The notes under the pieces were generated by a model that was not told the origin of the DNA, ran no database searches, and saw only the letters and a list, made by a program, of their open reading frames with translations. 64,000 nucleotides of DNA from Sphingomonas sp. PP-CE-1A-559 (GTDB lineage: Bacteria > Pseudomonadota > Alphaproteobacteria > Sphingomonadales > Sphingomonadaceae), in NCBI RefSeq assembly GCF_004340965.1, contig NZ_SLYA01000001.1, positions 186,001 through 250,000 on the forward strand, in the 5' to 3' direction. The translations under genes and the position numbers were made by a program. Numbering within the stretch: the first letter of the stretch is position 1; each line of letters starts with the position of its first letter. This document shows, piece after piece, positions 34,659 through 43,139 of the stretch.

Positions 34659-35264
34659 CTACAAGTTGAATTCGTCAGGCAGGGCCGCACGAAGCCTTCC
34701 CATGAGTGCCTCGCCCGCCGTTCCCAATGCCTCGGCTATCGCTATAAACTCGAGTACGTCGAGCCTTCGCTCTAGTTGCTCTATTTTGTTCACGAACGAC
34801 GGTGGCTTGGAGAGCCTTCGTGCAAGCTCGCGCTGCGATACTCCTCTAGCCTTTGCTGCTGCCAGCGCTGCCTTAGTTCGGGAAGATTCGCTTCGCGCAC
34901 CCGTTACGCCACCAGTGCCATCACGCCGACCGCGAGAGAGTTGGCACCGGGCATAGCTACGGCAACGAACAAAGTCCCGGAGTTCTGGAACTGCTTAAGG
35001 AAGGCAGCGTCACGCGACAGTCGGTCAAGCTTCGCGACGATAAAGGTTGCGCCAATAGCCCGACACAGGCGCAATGCTTCTTATAGCTCCGGACGATTGT
35101 CCAAGCGCTTGTCGGATTCGACGTCAACGACTTCCCCTGCAAGGTCCTACGATCCGCCGTTCAGGAAAGCGCGAACTGCAAGCTGCGTGCTTCGAGGCCA
35201 AGGCCGCTGCGACTGTGCTAGCTGTGCCAACCCTGTATTACGTTACGTGCTTGCCGGTCGCCAT
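34659..35264 (-). pseudogene. Decayed serine recombinase joined to an XRE-type HTH tail
   Basis: Read on the minus strand from 35264, pieces of a Pin-like serine recombinase appear in shifting frames: an N-terminus like GKHVTxYRVGTA, then EVVDVESDKRLDNRPEL, a stop, EALRLCRAIGATFIVAKLDR, LSRDAAFLKQFQNSG and SLAVGVMALVA. After another frame change comes SRTKAALAAAKARGVSQREL and an open helix-turn-helix region (ARRLSKPPSFVNKIE, LERRLDVLEFIAIAEAL) ending at 34659. KAALAAAKARG is normal for these recombinases; the HTH resembles Cro/C1 regulators (SQRELA-x-RL-x-KPPSFV). At least two frameshifts and two stops make the recombinase part inactive; the HTH part alone is open for ~75 codons. Confidence 0.7.
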
Positions 35265-35359
35265 GCGTGTTGTTCATGTGCGTCAACGTTCGTTCTGCCG
35301 GATGGCCAATCCGCGTCAAGTCTCGTTGACCTGGATGCTCGCGTCTGCGAGGTCGGGTA

Positions 35360-35812
35360 ATGCAAGACAAAGTCGATGTAGCAGTTGGTGCCGTTCAGGC
35401 TGTTCTGACGGCGTTGCTATCCTGGATTGTGCTTTCAGCGATATCAATCATAATATCCGGAAAGCTAATAGCTAAGCGTCTTCCCATCGGCTTAGGTGAT
35501 GACGCTTTTTTCAAAGTCCCTCTTATCATATTCCGCATCGAAGCAAGAGGAGATGAGGTGACTGCAGGGTTCATATCGTTTCTCCTCAGTCTGGGATGTT
35601 GCTCGGTAATTGGTGGAAAAGCTCTTGAGGCTTACATAGAGTCTAACGTCGGTCTAAGTATCGGAGTATGGAGTTCTCTATGCAGTGTCGCTAGTATAGT
35701 TTCGTTATCTATGGCGACTATGATTCTAGTGATTGCCCCTCTGTTTAGAGGTAATCCGATCGTGTCAGAGAAGGATCGGGACGAGACCAATGATAGGTTG
35801 AAGGGAAGTTAA
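35360..35812 (+). CDS. Small polytopic membrane protein paired with the MinD-like ATPase
   Basis: A 150-residue protein with about three hydrophobic helices (about 11-32 AVLTALLSWIVLSAISIII; 68-87 FISFLLSLGCCSVIGG; 100-128 WSSLCSVASIVSLSMATM) and a charged C-terminal tail (EKDRDETNDRLKG). I recognise no family. Its stop lies one base before the GTG of the ATPase gene, so the two proteins are almost certainly made together and may form one membrane complex. Confidence 0.75.
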   Translation: MQDKVDVAVGAVQAVLTALLSWIVLSAISIIISGKLIAKRLPIGLGDDAFFKVPLIIFRIEARGDEVTAGFISFLLSLGCCSVIGGKALEAYIESNVGLSIGVWSSLCSVASIVSLSMATMILVIAPLFRGNPIVSEKDRDETNDRLKGS

Positions 35813-35813
35813 T

Positions 35814-36926
35814 GTGAACACAATCCCCTCGGTGTCGATTGCCGAAGCGTCCAGGGCGTCAACTGCCATTGCTCTTGTCAGCGGGAAGGGGGGCAGCGGC
35901 AAAACGATGCTAGCGGTCGCATTAGCGCAAGGCGCTGCTCTTGCAGGTAAGAGCGTTGTGCTCATCGACACGGACTTCGCTACTGCAGGACTGACGTACT
36001 ATCTGACATTCCGAGCATTTTCTAAAGCAAAGTTTGGCTTATTCGACTTAATATCGAAACCAGACGCCGTGTCTAATATGACCTCTTGGGCAGGGGTCGG
36101 CAATCCCCAAGCCGGGGATGAGAGATGGTTAGATGAAGTGCGACTGGTGCCTATTGGCGATCACAGAATTCCAGTGGATGAAGTCAGCGAAGGCATGATG
36201 TCCGCGTTTCGAAAGGCGTTAGAAGAGGCAAAGCGTATCGCTGACGTTGTTATTGTTGATTGCCGTGGCGGGATTGACAAGCAGTCTATCGCAGTTTCTA
36301 TGATGGTTGATGAAGTACTAGTGGTTGTTGAAACAGATACGACATCAGTTCGCGCTTCCCAGCACTTAGCTGACGAATTCTTATCCTTCGGTATCAAGGA
36401 CAAGATTGCCGGTTTCGTACTGAATAAGGTCCTTGATGATCCTACTAGTCTTGCTATGACGGCGAGCTCTTTGCTTCGCGTCGATTATTTAGGAGCGATC
36501 CCTTTCGATATCGATGCCACCCGATCATACATTCAGGGTAAAGTTCCCGACAGTTCGTCACTATTTTCTCGACACTGTTTCGCGGTAATTTCGAAGCTCA
36601 TTCCAGGAATCACCTTGTATGATCGCCTACGGACTCTCTCGCCTGCAGATTTTAGCTCCGTTACGCTCAAGAGTCCTGAAACTCGACTTGGCGGCGTGAT
36701 GATTGCGGCTTTCTCGATGTACATATCTGTTGGGTTGTTAGCTGTCGCATACGCAAAAGCTAGCGACGGCGTCGTAAAGTACCTACCAGGTATCGCGGCG
36801 TACGGATTGATATGCAACGTATTGGTATTAGCAGCGGTATCCGACCCAATAAAGCAAGTAATAGGTGGAATATTTAGAAGCTACAACCGCGTCTTCTCGA
36901 CCGCTCTGAAGAAAATATACCGATAA
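35814..36926 (+). CDS. MinD/ParA-like ATPase with C-terminal membrane helices
   Basis: A 370-residue SIMIBI-class P-loop ATPase. Deviant Walker A KGGSGKT at 25-31, switch I VLIDTDFATAG, Walker B VVIVDCRGGID near 141, and VVETDTTSVRASQ are as in MinD, ParA and BY-kinases. Unlike soluble MinD or ParA, two hydrophobic helices follow near the end (about 294-314 and 322-342, GVMIAAFSMYISVGLLAV and AAYGLICNVLVLAAV), then a basic tail. The GTG start at 35814 overlaps an out-of-frame ATG at 35812. No ParB, MinE or polysaccharide gene is nearby, so chromosome or plasmid partitioning is unlikely. A membrane-tethered ATPase with a membrane partner in a defence-rich island suggests an uncharacterised accessory system. 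Confidence 0.8.
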   Translation: MNTIPSVSIAEASRASTAIALVSGKGGSGKTMLAVALAQGAALAGKSVVLIDTDFATAGLTYYLTFRAFSKAKFGLFDLISKPDAVSNMTSWAGVGNPQAGDERWLDEVRLVPIGDHRIPVDEVSEGMMSAFRKALEEAKRIADVVIVDCRGGIDKQSIAVSMMVDEVLVVVETDTTSVRASQHLADEFLSFGIKDKIAGFVLNKVLDDPTSLAMTASSLLRVDYLGAIPFDIDATRSYIQGKVPDSSSLFSRHCFAVISKLIPGITLYDRLRTLSPADFSSVTLKSPETRLGGVMIAAFSMYISVGLLAVAYAKASDGVVKYLPGIAAYGLICNVLVLAAVSDPIKQVIGGIFRSYNRVFSTALKKIYR

Positions 36927-37256
36927 CCAATCAGATAGTACCTTCTATTAGGCGGGTTAGGCAGGGGACTTTCGACTCGAACAGCGATTGAGACGTTCAA
37001 CGAAGTGATCCGCCTAGGATCTCTTACTGTGCCGTTCATTGAATCACGGCGCAGCCCAAGTTTGATTGTCCGGGGCTCCCGTAGGTTGGCTAAGCTAACG
37101 TCGTGCGAACTGCGGGGTGGTACCCGCCTCGAAGCTTTGGTCGAGCTATCGAAATCGGTTGGTTTCGAGTCCCCACCGCTGAGCGTATCTAGATTATGCC
37201 ATACGGGTTCCGAAACGGCGACTAACGACGCACTGATCCGTTACGGGAGCCGCCCT
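36927..37256. other. Gene-free stretch upstream of recombinase remnant
   Basis: A 330-bp gap with no recognisable gene, RNA or strong hairpin. An open frame begins inside it (37005) and runs into the recombinase remnant, but its upstream part reads as non-coding. Confidence 0.5.
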
Positions 37257-37830
37257 ATGCCGCGAACCTTTGCTTATTGCTGTGTCAGCACTGCCGATCA
37301 GACGACGGATAATCTGGTATGCGAGGTTGAAGGAGCTGGGTTCGCGGTCGCCGCTAAGCGCATCGTCGCGGAGACGGTGTCCGGGTAGATAGCAGCTCGG
37401 GAGCGCAAGGGTTTTACGGAGCTGGTCAACAGGCTCGAAAGTTAGGACGCATTGGCCATCTTGAAGCTAGACCGCTTGAGGCGTAGCGCGATCGTCCTCT
37501 GCAGCACCGTCGAAATGCTTGCACTCCAAGGGGCTCGCGTCCGCTGCCTCGCCCTAGGTGGCATCAAAGTGCCCAGTGCCGCGGGTCGGATCACGATGGG
37601 CGTGGCTGCCGCCGCTGCCGAGTGTGCACGATCTTCTGATCGTACGGACGCAAGCAGAGCGAAAGCCGCTGGTATGGCCCTAGGAAGGCAGCAGCGTCCT
37701 ACCATGACAGCTCAAGAGGAAATGTAGCTGATGGGTTGAAGGGCGTCTCCTGGGGCACGTTAGCTGGTAAATACGACGTCTATCGCTGCCATCTCAAGAG
37801 TAGAGGAGAGAATAACAGAAATGCCCTGAC
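37257..37830 (+). pseudogene. Serine recombinase (resolvase) with two in-frame stops
   Basis: From the ATG at 37257 the frame reads MPRTFAYCCVSTADQTTDN then VCEVEGAGFAV and IVAETVSG, stop (37386), IAARERKGFTELVNRLES, stop (37443), and DALAILKLDRLRRSAIVL, RCLALGGIKVPSAAGRITM, to a stop at 37725. A HTH-like tail (GVSWGTLAGKYDVYRC) continues in another frame to about 37830. The reference pattern is YARVSTxxQ, KLDRLGR and TMGVxxAVAEFER. The nucleophile Ser survives in CVSTADQ, but the Arg partner context (normally YVRVST) and the C-terminal ER helix are damaged. It is a true remnant, not an active gene. Confidence 0.85.
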
Positions 37831-38019
37831 GTTAATTAACTTGAAACCGGACTTTTACTTCTAATATTTGACGAGCTAACGACGAATAAAAGCTTATCTA
37901 ATAGCTTCTTTAATAAGATGGTTTTAATTAATAATGTTTCGGGGGTTTGCTCGGGACGCTTTACGCGTGGAAACTTCTTAGCTATCGGGCATCCGCCTTC
38001 GTAACTCGGAATAAAGCCC

Positions 38020-38454
38020 ATGCAGATCAGTCAGACGCCGATCCTATTTCACAGTCGATGCAAGCGCCTTCTGCTAATGTCCTCACTTCGCGCCTTGAAG
38101 CGAATGCCTAAAACGGAAGTAGCGAAGACACGAAGGTATATGGCCGCTGTCGATGCCTTCGTAACTACCCTCAGCGACCAGTTTGTTGGGGCGGCTTATA
38201 CTCGGTTGACGGGTCTTCGTTTGGAACACGCAGTTTCCTTATATCCCAGCACGCAGGAGAGGTTGGCCGGCGTATCAATTCGCCTCACCTGCCCGCTAGG
38301 TGCGGACTATGCCTTCTTTCAAAGCGTTGCGCTCGCCCGTTGGAGCACCTGCCCCGTCGCAGGTGACCACGTTTACGTTGGTGATGATGATCCCCGTTAT
38401 CCCGAGCACATTAGCGCTAGCCGGGGATGGTGGCAGCAGACCTTCGGCACTTAA
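38020..38454 (+). CDS. Hypothetical protein, 144 residues
   Basis: An open frame with no family I recognise. The middle (VDAFVTTLSDQFVGAAYTRL, LRLEHAVSLYPSTQERLAGV) looks helical and the end (CPVAGDHVYVGDDDPRYPEH) is acidic. A second ATG at 38074 (MSSLRALKRM) may be the real start. It follows ~190 bp of AT-rich DNA (37831-38019) that contains no gene. Support for coding is limited to length and composition. Confidence 0.4.
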   Translation: MQISQTPILFHSRCKRLLLMSSLRALKRMPKTEVAKTRRYMAAVDAFVTTLSDQFVGAAYTRLTGLRLEHAVSLYPSTQERLAGVSIRLTCPLGADYAFFQSVALARWSTCPVAGDHVYVGDDDPRYPEHISASRGWWQQTFGT

Positions 38455-38690
38455 GGCGTAAGCTATCACAGCAGTTGGCAAGGCCTTACGTTCTAATACG
38501 ATGCACAGGTAAGGAAGATGCGCAGGGTCCGCGCCTGTGGATCACCTGCGCTTTGTAGAGATTGTTGGTCTGTTAGGGTAAACTCCTGCGAGACAACGGC
38601 GTGATACAACGGACTCGTACCAATAGGGTTGACTCAAGGGCTATGAGACACCTAGAAGCGACTCTCTAGAGGCTATTGAGACAAACTCCC

Positions 38691-39233
38691 ATGACCACGA
38701 TCATTGGCTACGCCCGCGTTAGCAGCGACGATCAGGATTGCTCGGTACAAGAGGATGCCCTTCGTGCTGCTGGTTGCACGTTGATCCGATCAGAGAAGAA
38801 GAGCGGCGCGACCACGGACGGGCGGCACGAACTCGATACTCTGCTGTCCTTCGTCCGGACGGGCGATACGCTTATGGTGACGCGCATAGATCGCCTTGCT
38901 CGTTCCGTGGCGGACTTGGAGAAGATCGTAGCGGCTTTGAAGGTTAAGGGAGCGTTCCTCCGCGCTACCGAACAGCCGATCGATACCTCCACCCCCGCTG
39001 GCCTGGCCTTCCTGCAAATGCTTGGTGTCTTTGCGCAGTTCGAAACCGCGATACGTAAGGAGCGCCAGCTGGAAGGCATCGCAAAGGCGAAGGCTAACGG
39101 TGTCTACAAGGGCCGTAAGCCTTCTGTGGACGTGGTAGCCGTACGGTCGCTACGTAATGAGGGGGTTGGTCCCAGCGAAATCGCCAAGCGCCTTGGGATC
39201 GGACGGGCAAGTGTCTACCGCTGTCTTGAGTAG
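38691..39233 (+). CDS. Serine recombinase (resolvase/invertase family), intact
   Basis: A 180-residue site-specific recombinase. The catalytic Ser is in IGYARVSSDDQD near residue 10, the active-site Arg cluster in VTRIDRLARSVADL near 67, then GLAFLQMLGVFAQFE and the E helix, and a C-terminal helix-turn-helix (VGPSEIAKRLGIGRASVYR) that binds its site. I chose the ATG at 38691 since the family begins at MxxxxGYARVS. Compared with the two decayed relatives in this island it is complete. Its target site is not obvious; it may resolve or invert part of the island. Confidence 0.9.
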   Translation: MTTIIGYARVSSDDQDCSVQEDALRAAGCTLIRSEKKSGATTDGRHELDTLLSFVRTGDTLMVTRIDRLARSVADLEKIVAALKVKGAFLRATEQPIDTSTPAGLAFLQMLGVFAQFETAIRKERQLEGIAKAKANGVYKGRKPSVDVVAVRSLRNEGVGPSEIAKRLGIGRASVYRCLE

Positions 39234-39331
39234 CAGCTCTGCTAAAGTAGGGATATCCGTCCGCTTAGTAATGAGGCGATGTATAGAAGCGGGCTGCGTT
39301 GCTTTCGTATGCCACGATCAGAGGAATTTAA

Positions 39332-40255
39332 ATGTCCGGTTCAGGTGAAAACGGTGCCCCCATAGATGAGATTGACACCAGCTCGGCTCCCGTCGTAGCG
39401 GACAGCCGGCGGACTTGTGGCATAATTATGCCGATATCAGCGATGCCTTCTGAGCCCGACGCTTACACAGCCGAGCACTGGTCGCGTGTGCGCAAGATAT
39501 TGGAGAGGGCGATTGCCCGGGCGGGGTTTAAACCTCAATTAGTTTGGGAAAACACTGACGCTGATATCATCCAGTCTAAGATCCTTCGGAATATATACGA
39601 AAACGACGTAATAATCTGTGACGTAAGCGGTCTTAATCCTAACGTCATGTTAGAAACTGGACTGCGCCTATCTACAAAGCGCCCAACGGTAATTATAACC
39701 GATCTTGACGTGAAGCCACCCTTTGACATAGGAACTATGGCGTACATCGAATACCAGCGTGATCTTGAATATAATGCTATAGAAGGCTTTATTGAAAGGC
39801 TGGCTAAACGCATTAAGGAGGTTAGCGAGGCTTTCGATAAGGGTTCTTATATATCATTTGTTGAAAACTATCGGTTCGAACTGGTTACACCCGGGACCAT
39901 TACGGTAAGTTCTGAAGACTTTTTGAAAGAGCGCATTGATGAGCTCGCCTCGATAGCACGAAGAATCGAGAGAGGTGGGGATGTTGGTGGTTCACGTACC
40001 GTACGATCTCTGAAGCAGTGGGAGCAAAACCACCGCTATATTAGGGTGACGGGGAAAATGAGCCAGAAGATTGCTGACGAGGTTGAAACCGAACTGGACG
40101 GCCTTGATGCATTTCACTTATCAAGGGTTATCCCAGTGTCGCCGAACGAGCACTTATTCGTCATCGAGGCTACGAAAGAGTCAACGCTTACCCCCGAAGA
40201 CGCTGTAACAATCGTAAAGGCTTTGGTGAAGGCTGGTGAGGATCGCGATATTTAG
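39332..40255 (+). CDS. Nucleoside 2-deoxyribosyltransferase-like protein, probable defence effector
   Basis: A 307-residue soluble protein. Residues ~28-150 match the nucleoside-deoxyribosyltransferase/TIR-like fold: CGIIMPISAMPS at the start of strand one, then IICDVSGLNPNVMLETGLRL near 94-113, close to the hallmark D(L/V)TGxNPNVxYELGxA, then KRPTVIITDLDVKPPFD. The Glu in MLETG corresponds to the catalytic Glu of the family. A ~150-residue helical C-terminal part follows (EERIDELASIARRIERGG-like) with a small beta module at the end. Similar stand-alone proteins are often found in phage-defence islands, where such folds cleave nucleotides or NAD; the activity here is inferred. Confidence 0.7.
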   Translation: MSGSGENGAPIDEIDTSSAPVVADSRRTCGIIMPISAMPSEPDAYTAEHWSRVRKILERAIARAGFKPQLVWENTDADIIQSKILRNIYENDVIICDVSGLNPNVMLETGLRLSTKRPTVIITDLDVKPPFDIGTMAYIEYQRDLEYNAIEGFIERLAKRIKEVSEAFDKGSYISFVENYRFELVTPGTITVSSEDFLKERIDELASIARRIERGGDVGGSRTVRSLKQWEQNHRYIRVTGKMSQKIADEVETELDGLDAFHLSRVIPVSPNEHLFVIEATKESTLTPEDAVTIVKALVKAGEDRDI

Positions 40256-40599
40256 TCCGTAAGTATCGGTCCGAGCGTTAGACGGCGATAATCAGTACCG
40301 TCCTTCAATGGTAAGTTGACTAGATACCGAAGTCCTAGAGAGCTGCGACCCTACCGTTACTAATGGACTCACAGTAAAATGCTCGAATTTACCTGGGTGT
40401 GAGGATTGGGATAACGGCGCATCTCTTTGACCGACCTCATGCGCGCTCCTGTTTAGACCCGTTACAGTGCTAGAGGACGGGACTGGTAGGTCTACCTATC
40501 TCCCGTCCCGATCTGGGCCTCATGGTGTGCGGCTGCCCGTCTAAATTGAATATTGCGTGCCTTGGGTTTTGGCGACGTAACGTCGTTGGTCCTACCGTC
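40256..40599. other. Convergent intergenic gap with inverted repeat 40476-40510
   Basis: Between two convergent genes. GACGGGACTGGTAGGT is followed by ACCTATCTCCCGTC, a hairpin that could terminate transcription from both sides, though no T-run follows. Nothing else recognised. Confidence 0.4.
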
Positions 40600-41994
40600 T
40601 TACTTGGCATTCATGATTGGTATAATTCCAACGTGCTTCTGAAACGCGTCGGATAGAGCCCGAGTTGCCACCCCCCGTGCGGAAACTTGTACTCGTATTG
40701 AATCGTGTACTGGCAGGGCGGGAATGCCATAGCGCACCGCCAGAGTATGCACCACTTCTACGACAGCGCAGCTTTCCCTGTATTGGAGATCACCCCATCG
40801 GATAGGGCTAGTCGCCCATTCAGACAGCTCGGGTAGCGCTTTTAGCATGAGGGCGTGCGTGTCTCGATAGGGATGGTCTAACTGTAGGTCGCCAGTCCCC
40901 CATTCGGACGCTCCATGCTTCTCATACCCATCTTGATACTTCCTTTTCACGTCCGAAGGCCATCGCACATGATGGCGATCGTGACCGAAGGTCATCACGA
41001 CCCAACTCTTAGAGGCGAACCGCGAAAGACCGGGAATATCATAGGGGTCTGCAACGGGATCGAACTCAACTCCTGACAGCTTGCGGTAGATCGTAAGGAA
41101 GCTGGACCCGATATCGATTTCGACGGTGGCTTCCCCATTAAACCGGAAGGCCGATCGTTCGTCTCCGGGGGCTTGCTGGTAATTGTCCTTGCCGGCGCTG
41201 TATAACCGCCCACCCTTGTCCCATCCGTAGATCGGCAAGCAATCGCCTTGGCTGAATATGCGCTGGAAGAACCGATGCTGGTACGGCCCTAGATCCAAGT
41301 CCTGTCGAGCGAGGAAGGCATTGATGTCGTTAACGGTTTCCCCCAACGCTTGAACCGTTGAGAGGCCCTTGGGTATCGCTACGGCCTTGCCCGGAAGCTT
41401 TTTGCCTTTGAAGTGTTCGCTGGATGACCGCAGGAGGATGGGATTCGTTATCCTTCCCAATCGCGGCAGCGGCTGAAAGTGCTTGGCCCATGAACACGGT
41501 GTCACGCCGAACCCTAAAGCCATTTCTAGCAAGGCATTCGTTGCCCTAAAGCGCGTGGCGACTCCCGGTCGTCCTGCGCGGTCGGCTCGATATGCCTCCC
41601 CGGCGATGACTTCAACGAAGCCGTCGATCGCCATAGCGTCTACGACTTGCTTGAAGGAGGCATGGCCGACATGCATTCCGGTAAAGCTGGTCGTTGCCAT
41701 TGAACGGTATCCGTATCTGTCAGGTCCTCCCGCCGCGATAGCAAGTAAATCCGATACCGTTGCGCCTACTGCTGTGAATAAGCGTTCAGTGGCCTTGTAC
41801 TTCCGTCCTGCTGTGAAATAAACGCGATGTACTATTTCGTCCGTAAGGCCGACAGCCTCGAGCGACATCGGCTCGGCATCAAGGGATAGATACCGTTCAT
41901 GGGCCGCATCCTTTCTTGTCGTTATTTTGTTACTTAGATTCTCATTTTCGAATAGAGTCTTATCGTCATGATTGGTATTATTGTTCATATACAT
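40600..41994 (-). CDS. Family A / T7-type polymerase-like protein, unknown role
   Basis: A 464-residue protein. The C-terminal half shows an order of motifs that recalls the palm of family A DNA polymerases and T7-type RNA polymerases: VEIDIGSSFLTIYRKLSGVE near 289 (motif A-like, Asp then small residues), DPYDI, HVRWPSDVKRKYQDG near 341 (motif B-like R...K), and ALPVHDSIRV near 424 (motif C-like VHDS). The N-terminal half is helical with no known domain. I recall uncharacterised island proteins with the same two motifs (YSSLHPRML...DPY and LPVHDSF). The ATG at 41994 or 41988 starts the frame; no clear ribosome site. Confidence 0.65.
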   Translation of the reverse strand: MYMNNNTNHDDKTLFENENLSNKITTRKDAAHERYLSLDAEPMSLEAVGLTDEIVHRVYFTAGRKYKATERLFTAVGATVSDLLAIAAGGPDRYGYRSMATTSFTGMHVGHASFKQVVDAMAIDGFVEVIAGEAYRADRAGRPGVATRFRATNALLEMALGFGVTPCSWAKHFQPLPRLGRITNPILLRSSSEHFKGKKLPGKAVAIPKGLSTVQALGETVNDINAFLARQDLDLGPYQHRFFQRIFSQGDCLPIYGWDKGGRLYSAGKDNYQQAPGDERSAFRFNGEATVEIDIGSSFLTIYRKLSGVEFDPVADPYDIPGLSRFASKSWVVMTFGHDRHHVRWPSDVKRKYQDGYEKHGASEWGTGDLQLDHPYRDTHALMLKALPELSEWATSPIRWGDLQYRESCAVVEVVHTLAVRYGIPALPVHDSIRVQVSARGVATRALSDAFQKHVGIIPIMNAK

Positions 41995-42328
41995 CTATAG
42001 TTGGAATGGAGGGGGTTGGGGGTGGGGGTTGTCCATAGTAGAAGACAATTGGCGACGAACCGACGGAACGTTTAGCTAACTATAAGGGATGTTAACCCAG
42101 ATGAGAGGTATCGCGTTTAAATAGGCGGCGCACGCAAGGTATGTTTAGAGCCGATTAAACCTAATGTTCGACGGGCCTGCCTATAGGAGGGCGAAACAAT
42201 ACTAAATGGATGGTTCGTAGGGCTGGTGTCTGCGAATCCGAGCTGATTTTAACGTAGGCTCGCACCAACGACGCCCCGCCGTCCGTGATAGGGCTCGGCG
42301 GGGCTGGCGATGGTGGTGCGTTAGATTA
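41995..42328. other. Gene-free stretch with a G-rich tract (42008-42028)
   Basis: Three runs of five G (GGGGGTTGGGGGTGGGGG) lie 14-34 bases upstream of the minus-strand polymerase-like gene, on the plus strand. The rest of the gap holds no gene that I can see. Confidence 0.6.
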
Positions 42329-42694
42329 TCAAGCTAAGGCTTTCACTTCGTCGTTAGTTGCTTTGCCTTGGTCGGCGGCGCGGACGATGAACCGGTCGAT
42401 CATGCAGGCTCCGACTTCATCAACAGCGCTGCTGATGGCTGCTTCAAGCATGTCGGCGTCCCCGCCGTCGAAGCCCGTCCAGCCGTTGCCGCCGTTAGTC
42501 GTCAGTTGCCTAGCGGTGGTAACGATGAGGGTGCCGGTGCTGGCTATCGCCCCGAGCTTTCGCTCCCACACAAGCTCTACAGAGAGGACTAACGGGGGCT
42601 TCCGATCGTCATCGGGGAGGTTGCGGTGGATAGCTGCAATGAGGTCGGCATCACTGTGTTTAGTAAGTAAATCCGGTGTCAAGATATCGTACAT
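42329..42694 (-). CDS. Hypothetical protein in the AlpA operon
   Basis: A 121-residue protein with a central beta-like part (PLVLSVELVWERKLGAIAS, GTLIVTTARQL) and helical ends. I recognise no family. Its ATG overlaps the alpA stop (TGATGT region at 42694), so it is co-transcribed with the regulator. Confidence 0.6.
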   Translation of the reverse strand: MYDILTPDLLTKHSDADLIAAIHRNLPDDDRKPPLVLSVELVWERKLGAIASTGTLIVTTARQLTTNGGNGWTGFDGGDADMLEAAISSAVDEVGACMIDRFIVRAADQGKATNDEVKALA

Positions 42695-42885
42695 TAGATC
42701 ATCCCCCCGGTGGAGGCGGGTCGACTTGAAATCCAGTTATCTATAGCCGATGCGTGCCAAGCTACTGCGCGGCGCCCAATTTTAATGGGGCGCGGGAAGT
42801 TGCCTAGTGCCATCTCGTTATAGATTGTCGATCGGGATAGACCGACCCGGCTCAAAACCTCGGGTCGGCGTAATAAATTCGTCAT
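42694..42885 (-). CDS. AlpA-family excisionase/regulator
   Basis: A 63-residue helix-turn-helix protein of the AlpA (MerR-like) family: LLRRPEVLSRVGLSRSTIYN, then FPRPIKIGRRAVAWHASAID and WI. Such proteins act with the island integrase, as activator of int or as excisionase. GAGGAG precedes the ATG by 6 bases. It sits between the polymerase-like gene and int, as in P4-type islands. Confidence 0.85.
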   Translation of the reverse strand: MTNLLRRPEVLSRVGLSRSTIYNEMALGNFPRPIKIGRRAVAWHASAIDNWISSRPASTGGMI

Positions 42886-43013
42886 TGTTTACTCCTCATG
42901 GTCGCAGGCAGCGCGGAATTGCGTTTCACCGGCGATGATGGAGGCGTTAGACGAATTGGAGTCAGTCACAAACCCTTGCTAATAGGCGACTTGCTTAGAG
43001 AACTGTCTAGTTA

Positions 43014-43044
43014 CTTAGTCACATACTTAGTTGCAGGGCTTAGT
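43014..43044. repeat. Three short direct repeats CTTAGT upstream of alpA
   Basis: CTTAGT at 43014, 43026 and 43039 are spaced 12-13 bases apart in the gap between int and alpA. They may be protein-binding sites for the regulator; a chance occurrence is not excluded. Confidence 0.3.
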
Positions 43045-43139
43045 TGGCGGACTTGTCCGCAAATCTGCTTGTTAGAGTCCGTGGTTGTCCTAACGAAGGC
43101 AGTTTCTTGAAGGCGAGGCTAATAGCAAGTTATTAGGCA

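Noticed and set aside
35814..36926. Plasmid partition protein ParA
   Set aside because: No ParB gene or parS-like repeats nearby, and two C-terminal membrane helices are not found in ParA.
37005..37256. Upstream extension of the recombinase frame
   Set aside because: The recombinase family starts at 37257; the extension has no match to the N-terminal pattern.
42898..43110. Short plus-strand frame between alpA and int
   Set aside because: Overlaps the probable control region and has no family likeness.
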